From: an uncultured Peptococcaceae bacterium
GTDB taxonomy: Bacteria > Bacillota > Peptococcia > Peptococcales > Peptococcaceae
Assembly: GCA_958451915.1 (NCBI GenBank)
Contig: CAUDRX010000002.1
Span: 1 to 48,436, forward strand
Length of the DNA stretch: 48,436 nucleotides
Direction: 5' to 3'
Under the pieces are notes generated by a model. It made no database searches, had not been told where the DNA came from, and saw nothing but the letters and a program-made list of their open reading frames with translations. Below are positions 1-8,210 of the stretch, one piece after another; within the stretch, counting starts at the first letter, position 1, and each line of letters opens with the position of its first letter. Both the position numbers and the translations under genes were made by a program.

Positions 1-63
1 CTCCGCTGAATAGACATCAAAAAAGATCTTTTCGAAATCGTCCAGCCCCAATATCATCAACAT
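1..63 (-). CDS. Partial unknown CDS, N-terminus only (runs off window)
   Basis: An ATG at 61-63 on the minus strand opens a frame of 21 codons that stays open to the window edge. The peptide begins MLMILGLDDFEKIF. An AAAGGCGG-like purine stretch lies about 12 bases upstream, which is only a weak ribosome binding site. No domain can be recognised from 21 residues. It could be a real gene continuing outside the window or a chance open frame. It is separated from the next minus-strand gene by the hairpin at 166-196. Confidence 0.3.
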   Translation of the reverse strand, partial: MLMILGLDDFEKIFFDVYSAE

Positions 64-165
64 GTCCCATCACCGCCTTTCTCTGCGTGCATGCATGCTC
101 CGTGTTTGTACCCATGATAACACATCGCCTGCAGCACCGCCACTCACAGCTTCATACAGACATGC

Positions 166-196
166 AAAGACCCGGCGGTCCTTTCGCCGGGTCTTT
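166..196 (-). terminator. Hairpin terminator after the EamA-NUDIX gene
   Basis: A 12-bp perfect stem (166-177 with 185-196) with a 7-base loop starts 8 bases past the stop codon of the gene ending at 205. The GC-rich core is CCCGGCG and the outer AAAG/CTTT pairs provide the short U tract. The U tract is brief, so it may act in either direction. Confidence 0.7.
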
Positions 197-204
197 ATCG
201 ATCG

Positions 205-1704
205 TCATCGTTTCAGCGCATCGCGCAGGATATTGGAAAAATCAAGGAGGAGCATAGCGGTGATGCCCCAGATGGCGCGATCTTTGTAATGATAGACTGG
301 TACATCGCGGCTGCCTTCAGTGAGCGAATCGGTGATGGCTGCCTCAAGATCGTCGCCGGCTTTTTTCTGCTGCAACACACTGAGGTGATGCATCTCTGGC
401 ATGGTCTCCAAAAAGAACTTCACGGGCACGGTAATGACCTCCCGGACAGCACGAGGGTCAGGGTCCATCACCACAGGATCGAGACGACAGATGAAACTGT
501 AGACCTTCATCCCCTGCAGACCATGATAAGTATCCATCTGATTGATCACATGCACCTTATCACGGCGCACCCCGAGTTCTTCACAAACCTCGCGCATGGC
601 ACAAGCGCCCGGCGCTTCGTCGTCATACATCTCACCGCCCGGGAAGCAGATCTCTCCGGCCTGGTGCACGACACCCTGGCTGCGCACTTCAAGCACAAGA
701 TGGTCTTCACCGTCCACTTCCATGAGCGGGAGCATGCAGGAGAAAAAGCGGCGCTTGTCGGCGGCGTGGCTCTCATGACGGGCAAAGATCTCGTCGATCG
801 AATGCACCTCTTCCAGATTGAGCCGCTTGCTCCCCCAGGCATCACGCAGGATGAGGACCGATGCGCCAATGAGGAGCACGACCCCGACGACGGTGTTCCA
901 ATAGATGTGCTCGTGCAGGAAGATCACCGCCAGGACTGGGGCGATCGCCGGCTTGATATAGAAGGCAATGGCACCTGTCGTGGCGTCAGAATAGCGGATC
1001 GCGGTAAAATAACAGATATAGCCGATACCCGTGACGACAATGCCGACATAGGCAACGATCAGCGCATTGTCTGCAACCCCGTCAAAGATCGGACGACCGG
1101 TCACGACCAGTGCCACGAGGAGCACGACTGCCCCGAAAAGGAAGCTGATGCTCGTCTGTGCCAATGAGCCCAAGCGGCCCACTGTGCGCTTGCCCATGAC
1201 GGTGTAGGCGCCAAAAGTGCTGGACGCGACGAGCGCCAGCACCAGGCCCAGCGGTGTATTGCCCGGCTGCACATCCCAGGGACGGATCATAAAAACAGCA
1301 GCGATGATGCCGATGCCACAGGCTTCCCACTTGGCGCGGTCCATTTTTTCCGTGGTGAAGAGGTGGGCGATGAGCATCGTGAAAAGCGGATTGAGGCAGA
1401 TGATCGAGGATGCAGTAGCAGCATTGCAATAACCAACGGCATACTGAAAGGCCAGCATGCTGATGGCGACCCCCATGAGCCCGACCAGAAAGAGCCAGCC
1501 CAGGTCGCCGCGCGTGAGCCTGGCGCCGCGATTTCTCAGATCCGCCGCCCCAAATGGCGCCAGAATGAGTCCGCCGATCAAAAACCGGAGAAACGTCATC
1601 TGGATCGGGTCGAGGCTGTTGCCTGCGATCTTCAGTGCCACCTCCATCGTGCCAAAGAAGAACGCGGTCAGACAGACGTAGACCACGACTTTCTTCATAT
1701 TCAT
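205..1704 (-). CDS. EamA/DMT transporter fused to a C-terminal NUDIX hydrolase domain
   Basis: This 499-residue protein joins two families in one uninterrupted frame. Residues 1-290 are an EamA (drug/metabolite transporter) unit with about ten hydrophobic segments in two repeats. Residues 293-499 are a NUDIX domain with a complete box: G357, E363, R371-E372, E375-E376, G378. The box is preceded by QAGEICFPGG, which resembles the GE-FPGG signature of CoA diphosphatases (NudL/CoAse-like). The start ATG has AGAAGGA 8 bases upstream. The split-barrel gene lies 31 bases upstream, so the two are probably cotranscribed. EamA proteins export or import small metabolites; the NUDIX half should face the cytoplasm and cleave a nucleoside diphosphate derivative. 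The substrate of either half is unknown. A fusion of this kind is not typical of either family. Confidence 0.85.
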   Translation of the reverse strand: MNMKKVVVYVCLTAFFFGTMEVALKIAGNSLDPIQMTFLRFLIGGLILAPFGAADLRNRGARLTRGDLGWLFLVGLMGVAISMLAFQYAVGYCNAATASSIICLNPLFTMLIAHLFTTEKMDRAKWEACGIGIIAAVFMIRPWDVQPGNTPLGLVLALVASSTFGAYTVMGKRTVGRLGSLAQTSISFLFGAVVLLVALVVTGRPIFDGVADNALIVAYVGIVVTGIGYICYFTAIRYSDATTGAIAFYIKPAIAPVLAVIFLHEHIYWNTVVGVVLLIGASVLILRDAWGSKRLNLEEVHSIDEIFARHESHAADKRRFFSCMLPLMEVDGEDHLVLEVRSQGVVHQAGEICFPGGEMYDDEAPGACAMREVCEELGVRRDKVHVINQMDTYHGLQGMKVYSFICRLDPVVMDPDPRAVREVITVPVKFFLETMPEMHHLSVLQQKKAGDDLEAAITDSLTEGSRDVPVYHYKDRAIWGITAMLLLDFSNILRDALKR

Positions 1705-1735
1705 CAGTTTGTTCCTTCTTCCCTTTTAAGCTGTA

Positions 1736-2215
1736 TTATTCGTGGATCTTGCAGGAGAGCGCATCCACGTCGATCCTGATCACCTGTACAAGATCGACCA
1801 TCGCGTCTTCAAAGACCAGATCCGTACGTTTGGAGTAATGGGCCATGATCGCACGCAGGCCTTCACGCTTTTCCTCTGCAGTCTTGAGAAGTGTGGCACG
1901 CCCATCGCCGATAACGCTCTGGAAGCGGTTGCCCCAGCCACAGGCAGTGTCTGCATCGAAGTAGTCGATGCCGCATTCCATCTCAAAGCAAACATCCGCT
2001 CCCGGTGCGATCAGGTCGATCTTGCGCCCCTCCCCGGCAGAATGGGCATACACACTATAGTGGCCATCCTTCTCGGTCCAGCCGTAGTTCAGTGGTACGA
2101 TATAAGGTCTGCCTGCATCGACGAGTCCCAGGTGCATGATCTGTGCCTTGTTCAATACGTCAGCGATCTTTTGCGGGTCGATCACTTTGCGGTCTTGTCT
2201 TCTCATTTCTCTCAT
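1736..2215 (-). CDS. Pyridoxamine 5'-phosphate oxidase-like FMN-binding split-barrel protein (NimA-like)
   Basis: The 159-residue product starts MREMRRQDR, the usual N-terminus of the nitroimidazole-resistance (NimA)/PNPOx-like split-barrel family. It has PYIVPLNYGW near residue 40, the FMN-contacting strand, and ends in a typical KIHE tail. The start at 2215 was chosen because GGAG lies about 9 bases upstream and the family begins there; an open frame extends further upstream without a good start. Members bind FMN or heme-like cofactors and reduce small substrates, some giving 5-nitroimidazole resistance. The exact substrate cannot be read from sequence. It is the first gene of a pair with the EamA-NUDIX fusion. 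Confidence 0.8.
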   Translation of the reverse strand: MREMRRQDRKVIDPQKIADVLNKAQIMHLGLVDAGRPYIVPLNYGWTEKDGHYSVYAHSAGEGRKIDLIAPGADVCFEMECGIDYFDADTACGWGNRFQSVIGDGRATLLKTAEEKREGLRAIMAHYSKRTDLVFEDAMVDLVQVIRIDVDALSCKIHE

Positions 2216-2292
2216 GATGAAAGTCTCCTCTCTTAAAATCCTTCTATAATAGTCTAGCACCATCACAATCATGTAACAATGTCCCCTCTTGC

Positions 2293-2328
2293 AAAAAAAC
2301 ACGACAACCTCACGTGAGGCTGTCGTGT
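2293..2328 (-). terminator. Intrinsic terminator of the putP gene
   Basis: A 13-bp stem with one mismatch (2299-2312 with 2315-2328) starts 7 bases past the stop at 2335. On the minus strand it is followed by seven U residues (A tract at 2293-2299). This is a strong Rho-independent terminator. Confidence 0.9.
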
Positions 2329-2334
2329 TCATGA

Positions 2335-3873
2335 TCAGATACGATCGCTGGATGCTGCTTTTTCGAATTCTTTGATGACCGATGCATCCGGCGCTTTCGT
2401 CGCCAGGCTGACAATGATGATCGCTGCCAGGCTCAGCAGGAAAGCCGGCAGGAGCTCATAGACAGCAAAGACACCACCGATCGGTGCGATCAGGAATTTC
2501 CAGATGAAGACCATCGCACCACCGACGATCATCCCGGCAAGGCCGCCTTGCCAGGTGGTGCGCTTCCAATAGAGCGCACAGATGATCAGCGGCCCGAAGC
2601 TGGCGCCAAAACCTGCCCAGGCGAAGGAAACGATCTGAAAGACAGAGCTGTCAGGATTGCGCGCCAGGATGATGCCAAGGATCGAGATGGCGATAACCGT
2701 CAGACGCGCCAGCAACATACTCTCCTTGTCGGTGAGGCGGATATGCAGTGTCTCCTGCACGATGTCCTGACTGACACTGGAAGACGCCGCCAAAAGCTGC
2801 GAAGAAGCCGTGGACATCGTACTGGCGAGGATCCCCGAGATGACGATACCGCCCATGATGGCTGCGAGCACGCCAAAGTCAGAGAGCAAGCTGGCGATCT
2901 CGATAAGGATGGTCTCAGAAGCAGAGCCTTCGAGCATCGGAATGATGCCTTCCTCGCTCAGCGTGAGACCGGCGATCCCGATGCACATGGCCATCGCCAT
3001 GGCGATAACGACCCAGCCGGAACCCACACGACGGGAAACCTTGAGCTTTTCTTCATCCTCGATGGCCATAAAGCGCAGAAGGATATGCGGCATACCAAAA
3101 TAACCAAGCCCCCAGGACAACGTCGTGATGATCGACAAGAGCCCAAAGGACGTCGTGCTGCCGCTTGCAGGATCATAGCTCAGCGTTGCTGAGAGATAAC
3201 CAGGCAGCTCCCGGGCATTTTCCAGGATCACATCGACGCCGCCGGCCGAGACCACGGCAAAACCGATGACGAAGAGGATCGCCACCGACATGATGATGCT
3301 CTGGATAAAGTCCGTCATCGATACCGCCAGAAAACCACCTGTGGCGATGTAGCTGACGATGACGACTGCGGAAACGACCATCGTCCAGGTGTAATCCAGC
3401 CCCAAAAGCGCTGAGAACACCTTGCCGCAGGCCGCAAAACCAGAAGCGGTATACGGTACAAAAAAGATGATGATAACAATGGCACCGATGGCCGCCAGAA
3501 GGTTTTTCTCCTCATGGAAGCGGTGCGATAAAAACTGTGGAAAAGTAAATGAGTCCGTGATATGGGTGTAGCGGCGCAGACGCTGCGCAGTAAAAAGCCA
3601 GTTAAGATACGTCCCGATGGCCAGCCCGGCGATCGTCCAGCCGGCATGCGCCATCCCGGAAAGATACGCCAGCCCTGGGATCCCCATCAGGAGATAACTG
3701 GACATATCCGATGCTTCAGCACTCATCGCCGTAACATAAGGCCCCAGGGTGCGGCCGCCGAGATAGAATTCCGAGGTCGAATTGTTCTTCCTGGCGTAAT
3801 AGACACCGATGAGCATCATGCCGACGAGGTACACAAAGATCGTGATCAAGATAATGATTGATCCTGAAGTCAT
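2335..3873 (-). CDS. putP: Sodium/proline symporter (SSS family)
   Basis: A 512-residue integral membrane protein of the sodium:solute symporter family. PutP hallmarks are present: GGRTLGPYVTAMSAEASDMS in the first loop, SSYLLMGIPG, ATGGFLAVSMTDFIQ, and STASSQLLAASSSVSQD in the region of the Na+/substrate-binding serines. These features fit Na+-coupled proline uptake at the plasma membrane; a related substrate cannot be excluded. The start at 3873 has AAAGGGAG 9 bases upstream and begins directly at the first membrane helix. The longer upstream open frame has no ribosome binding site. It appears monocistronic, with its own terminator. Confidence 0.9.
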   Translation of the reverse strand: MTSGSIIILITIFVYLVGMMLIGVYYARKNNSTSEFYLGGRTLGPYVTAMSAEASDMSSYLLMGIPGLAYLSGMAHAGWTIAGLAIGTYLNWLFTAQRLRRYTHITDSFTFPQFLSHRFHEEKNLLAAIGAIVIIIFFVPYTASGFAACGKVFSALLGLDYTWTMVVSAVVIVSYIATGGFLAVSMTDFIQSIIMSVAILFVIGFAVVSAGGVDVILENARELPGYLSATLSYDPASGSTTSFGLLSIITTLSWGLGYFGMPHILLRFMAIEDEEKLKVSRRVGSGWVVIAMAMAMCIGIAGLTLSEEGIIPMLEGSASETILIEIASLLSDFGVLAAIMGGIVISGILASTMSTASSQLLAASSSVSQDIVQETLHIRLTDKESMLLARLTVIAISILGIILARNPDSSVFQIVSFAWAGFGASFGPLIICALYWKRTTWQGGLAGMIVGGAMVFIWKFLIAPIGGVFAVYELLPAFLLSLAAIIIVSLATKAPDASVIKEFEKAASSDRI

Positions 3874-3891
3874 GAAATGTTCTCCCTTTCC

Positions 3892-3978
3892 GATGATCAT
3901 GATCATCTTATTTTTTCTCTGCATCACAGTAAAGTGGCACATTAAATTTATTTTACCATAAGATGATGTAAATGAAAA
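3892..3978 (-). promoter_or_regulatory. Candidate putP promoter and palindromic site
   Basis: TTTTCA (3973-3978), a 17-bp spacer and TAAAAT (3950-3955) form a plausible sigma-A promoter reading toward putP. A perfect 16-bp palindrome, GATGATCATGATCATC, lies at 3892-3907 between the predicted start and the ribosome binding site, and could be an operator. The -35 match is weak, so this is tentative. Confidence 0.4.
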
Positions 3979-4025
3979 ATAAAAATCCACGATGCATGCA
4001 CCTTTTTCCCACTACGGCGCCACTC

Positions 4026-4054
4026 TTGACGCCACCGACACCATCCCCTATACT
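4026..4054 (+). promoter_or_regulatory. Sigma-A promoter for the alpha/beta hydrolase gene
   Basis: TTGACG (4026-4031), a 17-bp spacer and TATACT (4049-4054) lie 36 bases before the GTG start at 4090 on the plus strand. Confidence 0.75.
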
Positions 4055-4089
4055 CGAAACAACGATCAATGTAAAGGAAGTGTCCCTCT

Positions 4090-4791
4090 GTGAACCGCAC
4101 CCACCGCGTCCGGCGTGCCCTGTGCATCCTTCTTGCCGTCCTGATCTTCAGCGCTGGCGGCTTTATCTTCTATGTGAGCGATGTCTATCCTGCTGACGCT
4201 GCCGCCCAGGCTGTGCTCGACACCCCAGGCGTTCAGGCGGAAGAAGGTCTCATCACCCTTCTTCCCGAAGAGACCAGCGACACCGCCATCCTCTTCTATC
4301 CTGGTGCCAAGGTTGAAGCGACCGCCTATCTGCCCCTCCTCGATCAGCTCCGCGACGAAGGCTTCATTTGTTTCCTCGTGCCAATGCCTTTCAATATGGC
4401 GATCTTCGACAGCAACGCTGCCACAGAAGTGATCGATGCCCATCCTGAGGTCACCCACTGGTATCTCGCCGGTCATTCGATGGGCGGAGCCATGGCTTCC
4501 AGCTATGCTGCCGGGCACCCTGATACGACCAGCGGTCTCATCCTGCTTGGCGCTTACCTCTACGGCGACTATCCGACCGACCGCACCCTCACCATCTATG
4601 GTTCACTCAACGAAAGCGTCGCCGAAAAGATCGACTACAGCGAAAATGTCGTGGTCATCGAGGGCGGCAACCATGCCCAGTTCGGCAACTACGGCCCGCA
4701 AAAAGGCGACGTTCCGGCAAAGATATCTGCCAGCGAGCAGCAGGCACAGAGCGTGCGCGCCATCACAGATTTTATCCACAGCTTTGGATAA
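4090..4791 (+). CDS. Membrane-anchored alpha/beta hydrolase
   Basis: This 233-residue protein has an N-terminal basic stretch and one hydrophobic segment (about residues 9-28), so it is an anchored or secreted extracytoplasmic enzyme. The rest is an alpha/beta hydrolase fold with the nucleophile elbow GHSMGG, preceded by WYLA, and a C-terminal GGNHAQFG that supplies the catalytic histidine. The acid residue is probably in the strand before it. The start is GTG with AAGGAAG 9 bases upstream. It is convergent with the CorC-like gene and shares a bidirectional terminator with it. The substrate (ester, lipid or peptide) is unknown. Confidence 0.8.
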   Translation: MNRTHRVRRALCILLAVLIFSAGGFIFYVSDVYPADAAAQAVLDTPGVQAEEGLITLLPEETSDTAILFYPGAKVEATAYLPLLDQLRDEGFICFLVPMPFNMAIFDSNAATEVIDAHPEVTHWYLAGHSMGGAMASSYAAGHPDTTSGLILLGAYLYGDYPTDRTLTIYGSLNESVAEKIDYSENVVVIEGGNHAQFGNYGPQKGDVPAKISASEQQAQSVRAITDFIHSFG

Positions 4792-4842
4792 AAAAAGAAA
4801 ACGTTCAGCAAGCCCCTGAGGTCATACTGAACGTTATTTTTT
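4791..4842. terminator. Bidirectional terminator between convergent genes
   Basis: The arms AACGTTCAG (4800-4808) and CTGAACGTT (4827-4835) pair over 9 bp. The hairpin is flanked by an A-rich tract on the left and a T tract on the right, so it can stop transcription from both the hydrolase gene (plus) and the CorC-like gene (minus, stop at 4841). Confidence 0.8.
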
Positions 4843-6103
4843 ATGCATCTTCTTGTTCGCCTTCAACTTCTTCCGGGACCGGGCGCACGCGGATCTCCAT
4901 GACACGACGGTTATCCACCGCGATCACAGTGACATCGAGGCCTTCAGCGGTAAAGCGATCGCCCACCTGCGGGATGCGGTCGATCTGTTCCAGTACCCAG
5001 CCTGAAACAGTCGAGGCTTCGCATTTGCCTTTGATCTGAAACAGGTCATACATGTCGTCAAGGTCGGCGGTACAATCGATGAGGAAGCTGCCATCCCCCT
5101 GCTTGCGGAAAGATTCCACGACTTCGTCATGCTCATCCCAGATATCTCCGACGAGTTCCTCGAGGATGTCTTCCAGGGTCACGATCCCTTCGGTGCCGCC
5201 GTATTCATCCACGACAACTGCCATGTGCACCTTGCTGACCTGAAGGGTGCGCAGAAGTTTGAAGATCTTGGTGTTCGGCGTCGTATAGATGACAGGCGAC
5301 TTGATCATCGCCAGCCGGTCTTCACCGCGAACACGGGCTTTGTAGAAATCTTTCTGATGGATCACACCAATGATGTTGTCCACTGTTTCATGATAGACCG
5401 GCAGACGTGAGAAGCCACTCTCTACAAAGAGGGCACTGACTTCCTCGATCGTCGACTCTTCATCGACCGCAACGAGGTCAACACGCGGTGTCAGTATATC
5501 GGAAACGTCCAGCTCGTTGAACTCGATCGAAGCGCGGATGAGGTCCCCCTCATGCTCGTCAAGACCGCCTTCGTTCTCAGCCTGATCAACGATACCCATA
5601 AGCTCTTCTTCTGTGATGCCTTCTTCGCTGGATGGAAAGATCTTTGAAAGGAGCTTCTTCCACATGCCAAAGAGGAAGTTCAGCGGCGTCAGGACTGTCA
5701 TGATGACTTTGAGGATCGGCGCTGAAAACATCGCAAAACGCTCTGGGAATTCTTTTGCCACGCTCTTCGGTGAGATCTCCCCAAAAATGAGGACAATGAT
5801 GGTCACAGCGATTGTCGAGATCGTCGGTCCGTATTCAAAAAAGAGTTTGGTACACAGAACGGTGGAGATCGTCGAAGCGGAGATATTGACGATATTGTTG
5901 CCGATCAGGATGCTCGAGAGCAGCTTGTCGTAATCCTCAGATACCGCCAGCGCACGCGCCGCACGCTGATCACCGTTCTCGACCCAGGTTTTCATGCGGA
6001 TCGCATTGAGCGAAGTGAACGCAGTCTCGGTGGCAGAAAAATATGCGGAGCAAATAACTAAGATGACAATGGCAACAATCATGCCTATCGTGCTACTGTC
6101 CAT
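4841..6103 (-). CDS. CNNM/CBS/CorC-domain membrane protein (hemolysin C / CorC family)
   Basis: A 420-residue protein. Residues 1-180 form a CNNM (DUF21) transmembrane domain with three or four helices and the conserved FSATETAF and GEISPKSVAKEFPERFA stretches. A pair of CBS domains follows (about 195-320, with TPRVDLVAVDEE and VVVDEYGGTEGIVTLEDILEELVG across the second). The C-terminal CorC_HlyC domain (about 335-415) ends in an acidic tail. Homologues (YhdP/MpfA/CorC type) are linked to Mg2+ export or homeostasis; haemolytic activity is a historic name only. No clear ribosome binding site precedes the ATG at 6103, which is unusual for this window, but the reading fits the family start. Confidence 0.85.
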   Translation of the reverse strand: MDSSTIGMIVAIVILVICSAYFSATETAFTSLNAIRMKTWVENGDQRAARALAVSEDYDKLLSSILIGNNIVNISASTISTVLCTKLFFEYGPTISTIAVTIIVLIFGEISPKSVAKEFPERFAMFSAPILKVIMTVLTPLNFLFGMWKKLLSKIFPSSEEGITEEELMGIVDQAENEGGLDEHEGDLIRASIEFNELDVSDILTPRVDLVAVDEESTIEEVSALFVESGFSRLPVYHETVDNIIGVIHQKDFYKARVRGEDRLAMIKSPVIYTTPNTKIFKLLRTLQVSKVHMAVVVDEYGGTEGIVTLEDILEELVGDIWDEHDEVVESFRKQGDGSFLIDCTADLDDMYDLFQIKGKCEASTVSGWVLEQIDRIPQVGDRFTAEGLDVTVIAVDNRRVMEIRVRPVPEEVEGEQEDA

Positions 6104-6150
6104 AAAAAATGATCAACTCTGCTTTCATAGAAAATTCAATGTTACCTATA

Positions 6151-6179
6151 AATATAGCACAATCCGGATCCCATTTCAA
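6151..6179 (-). promoter_or_regulatory. Sigma-A promoter for the CorC-family gene
   Basis: On the minus strand TTGAAA (6174-6179), a 17-bp spacer and TATATT (6151-6156) lie 48 bases before the ATG at 6103. Confidence 0.7.
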
Positions 6180-6223
6180 TGAATCACCGCGGATTGGCAG
6201 ATGCTCACAGAACTCAGTCTGCT

Positions 6224-6766
6224 TCAAAAACGCTCCCGATGCAGCTTCTGCCAATCGATGTCCCTTTCGGTGTGCAGCGGCCGCTCTTCGTCGCTCATAC
6301 CCAAAGCAAGGATGGCAAGCACATCATGTGTCCCGGGGATGCCCAGGGCTTCTCGCACATAAGCCGGCGACGGCTGATTGGTGCCGTCAGCACGCACGGT
6401 CTGGGAGAGGCGGCTTCGGATCTGCACCCAGCAGCTGCCGATGCCCAAATCTTCGGCCTGGAGCTGCATATAAGCCATCATGATAGCACCATCTTCGACC
6501 CAGGTATCGGAACGCGCTGTCTCTCCGAGCACTACAAGCGCGCAGTCTGCATCCCTGAGGAGCGCAGAACCGCCGGTCTTGGCACAGGAAAGTCTCTCAA
6601 GGGTCGCTTTATCGCGCACCAAAATGATCTCATTCGGATGCAGGTTGCGTCCGGTCGGTGCCAGGAGCCCGGCTTCAACGATCTGCCGGAGCTGGTCTTC
6701 CGGTATGGCTGCGCCAGTATAGCTGCGCCGCGTACGGCGGCGGATGATGAGTTCTCTAAAAGTCAT
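6224..6766 (-). CDS. Nitroreductase family FMN-dependent oxidoreductase
   Basis: A 180-residue protein of the nitroreductase fold. It begins with the family's FMN-phosphate motif RRRTRRSY (residues 9-16), has the LLAPTGRNLHPNE segment near residue 35, and ends with the conserved DVLAILALGMSDEERP stretch. These enzymes use NAD(P)H and FMN to reduce nitro, quinone or flavin-like substrates. The start at 6766 is preceded by GGGAGG with 7 bases spacing. It follows the dehydrogenase by 13 bases, so both are one operon. The natural substrate is unknown. Confidence 0.85.
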   Translation of the reverse strand: MTFRELIIRRRTRRSYTGAAIPEDQLRQIVEAGLLAPTGRNLHPNEIILVRDKATLERLSCAKTGGSALLRDADCALVVLGETARSDTWVEDGAIMMAYMQLQAEDLGIGSCWVQIRSRLSQTVRADGTNQPSPAYVREALGIPGTHDVLAILALGMSDEERPLHTERDIDWQKLHRERF

Positions 6767-6779
6767 GACCGTCCTCCCT

Positions 6780-7748
6780 TTAATCCAAACGGTTCTGGCG
6801 CTCACCGGCGAGGAATGCGCGCAGATTATCAGCCACAGTATCAAGCAGACGGGCACGGGTGGCCTGTGGTCCCCAGGCGATATGCGGCGTCAGCACAACG
6901 TTCGTGCGTCCGACGAGTGGGTGCTGCATATCGAACGGTTCCCTGACCATGACATCTGCAGCAAACCCTGCAACGATGCCTTCATCCATCGCACGCACCA
7001 GCGCTTCTTCGTCAATAAGCGCGCCACGGGCGGTGTTGATGAGAAAGGCGCCGCGCTTCATCCTGGCAAAGGCCGCTGCATCGATGATGTTGCGCGACCC
7101 TTCATTGAGCGGCATGTGCAGGCTCACCACATCACTCTCCCTGAGCAGCGTGTCAAGATCAACGTATTCGGCCCACTGGCGCCCTTCCGGCCGCTGGCTG
7201 CGTGAATAGCCCAGCGTGCGCATGCCAAAGGCTCTGGCCATACGCGCCGCATAGATCGCTATGGTACCATATCCGACAAAGCCAATGGTCTTGCCGGCAA
7301 GCTCTGTCATCTCCATCTGCCAGAGACCTTTCTCCGGGATCACTTCACTCGTCCATTCACCGCGCAGCACCCGCTCATGCATCGCACAGGTGCGGTTGGC
7401 CAGCTCCAGGAGCAGCGCCATCGTATGCTGCGCCACCGCGATGCCGCCATAATCCGGCACATTGGTGACGGCGATGCCGCGTGCCTGACAGGCGGCGATA
7501 TCGACATTATCGTAACCGGTCGCCAGCACGCCAATATAACGCAGGTCGGGGCAGGCATCAAGCATCGCTGCTGTGACTTTTGACTTGTTGACAAAGGCCA
7601 CCTCGGCCCCCTGCATGCGCTGGGTGCGCTCGTTTTCCTCCAGATACTGTGACGACGGATACACCGTATATTCTCCGTATGGCGCCAGCACATTCCAGTC
7701 GAGATCGCCAGGATTTAAGGTGTAGCCATCCAAAATGACCATCTTCAT
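6780..7748 (-). CDS. D-isomer-specific 2-hydroxyacid dehydrogenase
   Basis: A 322-residue NAD-dependent dehydrogenase. The nucleotide-binding motif is GYGTIA at 159-164, where the third glycine of GxGxxG is replaced by alanine. The catalytic Arg241 (in TARGALID), Glu270 and His289 (in TPHIAWG) are all present. The sequence is closest to glycerate/hydroxypyruvate-reductase-like members, which interconvert 2-keto acids and D-2-hydroxyacids. Substrate identity is not determined. The start at 7748 has AAGGA 9 bases upstream. It is the first gene of a two-gene operon with the nitroreductase. Confidence 0.85.
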   Translation of the reverse strand: MKMVILDGYTLNPGDLDWNVLAPYGEYTVYPSSQYLEENERTQRMQGAEVAFVNKSKVTAAMLDACPDLRYIGVLATGYDNVDIAACQARGIAVTNVPDYGGIAVAQHTMALLLELANRTCAMHERVLRGEWTSEVIPEKGLWQMEMTELAGKTIGFVGYGTIAIYAARMARAFGMRTLGYSRSQRPEGRQWAEYVDLDTLLRESDVVSLHMPLNEGSRNIIDAAAFARMKRGAFLINTARGALIDEEALVRAMDEGIVAGFAADVMVREPFDMQHPLVGRTNVVLTPHIAWGPQATRARLLDTVADNLRAFLAGERQNRLD

Positions 7749-7781
7749 GGTTATCAATCCTTCCATCGTTCGTTATCTTTT

Positions 7782-7810
7782 ATGATAGCGTGCTTTCAGT
7801 GCAGCGTCAA
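7782..7810 (-). promoter_or_regulatory. Sigma-A promoter for the dehydrogenase-nitroreductase operon
   Basis: TTGACG (7805-7810), a 17-bp spacer and TATCAT (7782-7787) on the minus strand, 33 bases before the ATG at 7748. Confidence 0.7.
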
Positions 7811-7813
7811 AGA

Positions 7814-7847
7814 AAAAGCACCACTTTTCTGAAAAAGCGGTGCTTTT
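7814..7847 (-). terminator. Intrinsic terminator after the kinase fragment
   Basis: The arms AAAAGCACC (7814-7822) and GGTGCTTTT (7839-7847) pair, and five more inner pairs form after one mismatch. A U-rich tail follows on the minus strand. It sits directly after the stop at 7850, so it is the original terminator of the truncated kinase gene. Confidence 0.75.
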
Positions 7848-7849
7848 AT

Positions 7850-8119
7850 TTATCTTTTCGGCAGCAAAACTTCAAAGAGCGTGCCGCGATCCTGAGCGCT
7901 CTGCACGCGAATGCTGCCGCCGTACCGTTCAGCGATCCATTTCGCGATCGCCAGTCCCAGACCGGTGCCGCTGCGATCTCTGGCTCTGTCCGCACGATAG
8001 AAGCGGTCAAAGATGTGCGGCAGATCTTCTTCGCTGATACTGATACCATCGTCTGCGACCGTCAGATCCACCTGGTCAGGTCCTTCCTCTGCACCGACCC
8101 AAACACTGCCGCCTGCCAT
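7850..8119 (-). pseudogene. C-terminal fragment of a sensor histidine kinase
   Basis: Only the last 89 residues remain. They contain the ATPase-domain D/G1 box (VADDG), the F box (IFDRFYRADRARDRS) and the G2 box (GTGLGLAIAKWI) of a HisKA/HATPase sensor kinase, and end normally at LLPKR. The sensor, membrane segments, phospho-acceptor His and N box are missing. The ATG at 8119 directly follows an in-frame TGA and has no ribosome binding site, so it is not a designed start. Homology stops at the junction with the IS remnant at about 8119/8120. No response regulator gene is nearby. The gene is almost certainly dead, truncated by the insertion or a linked deletion. Confidence 0.85.
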
Positions 8120-8197
8120 TCACAGACAACAAGCCCTTTCGGTTGCTTGAAAAATTTTTTTCACAAAAATACTGTCTAACTTTTTGGGGTCACTTCA
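8120..8197 (+). mobile_element. Remnant of the 3' end of an IS3-family element
   Basis: The last 29 bases (8169-8197) match the left end of the intact IS at 22486. On the minus strand both read TGAA-TG-CCCCAAAAAGTT-GACA-TAT, with only 4 differences in 29. The plus frame from 8120 encodes a transposase-like C-terminus (SQTTSPFGCLKNFF...) that stops with TAA inside the inverted repeat, as expected for orfB of this family. The other end and the rest of the element are missing. Its body points toward the broken kinase gene, which it presumably truncated. Orientation is opposite to the element at 22486 and the C-terminus differs, so it is a related but distinct IS. Confidence 0.65.
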
Positions 8198-8210
8198 CAT
8201 GCGTGCAGGC

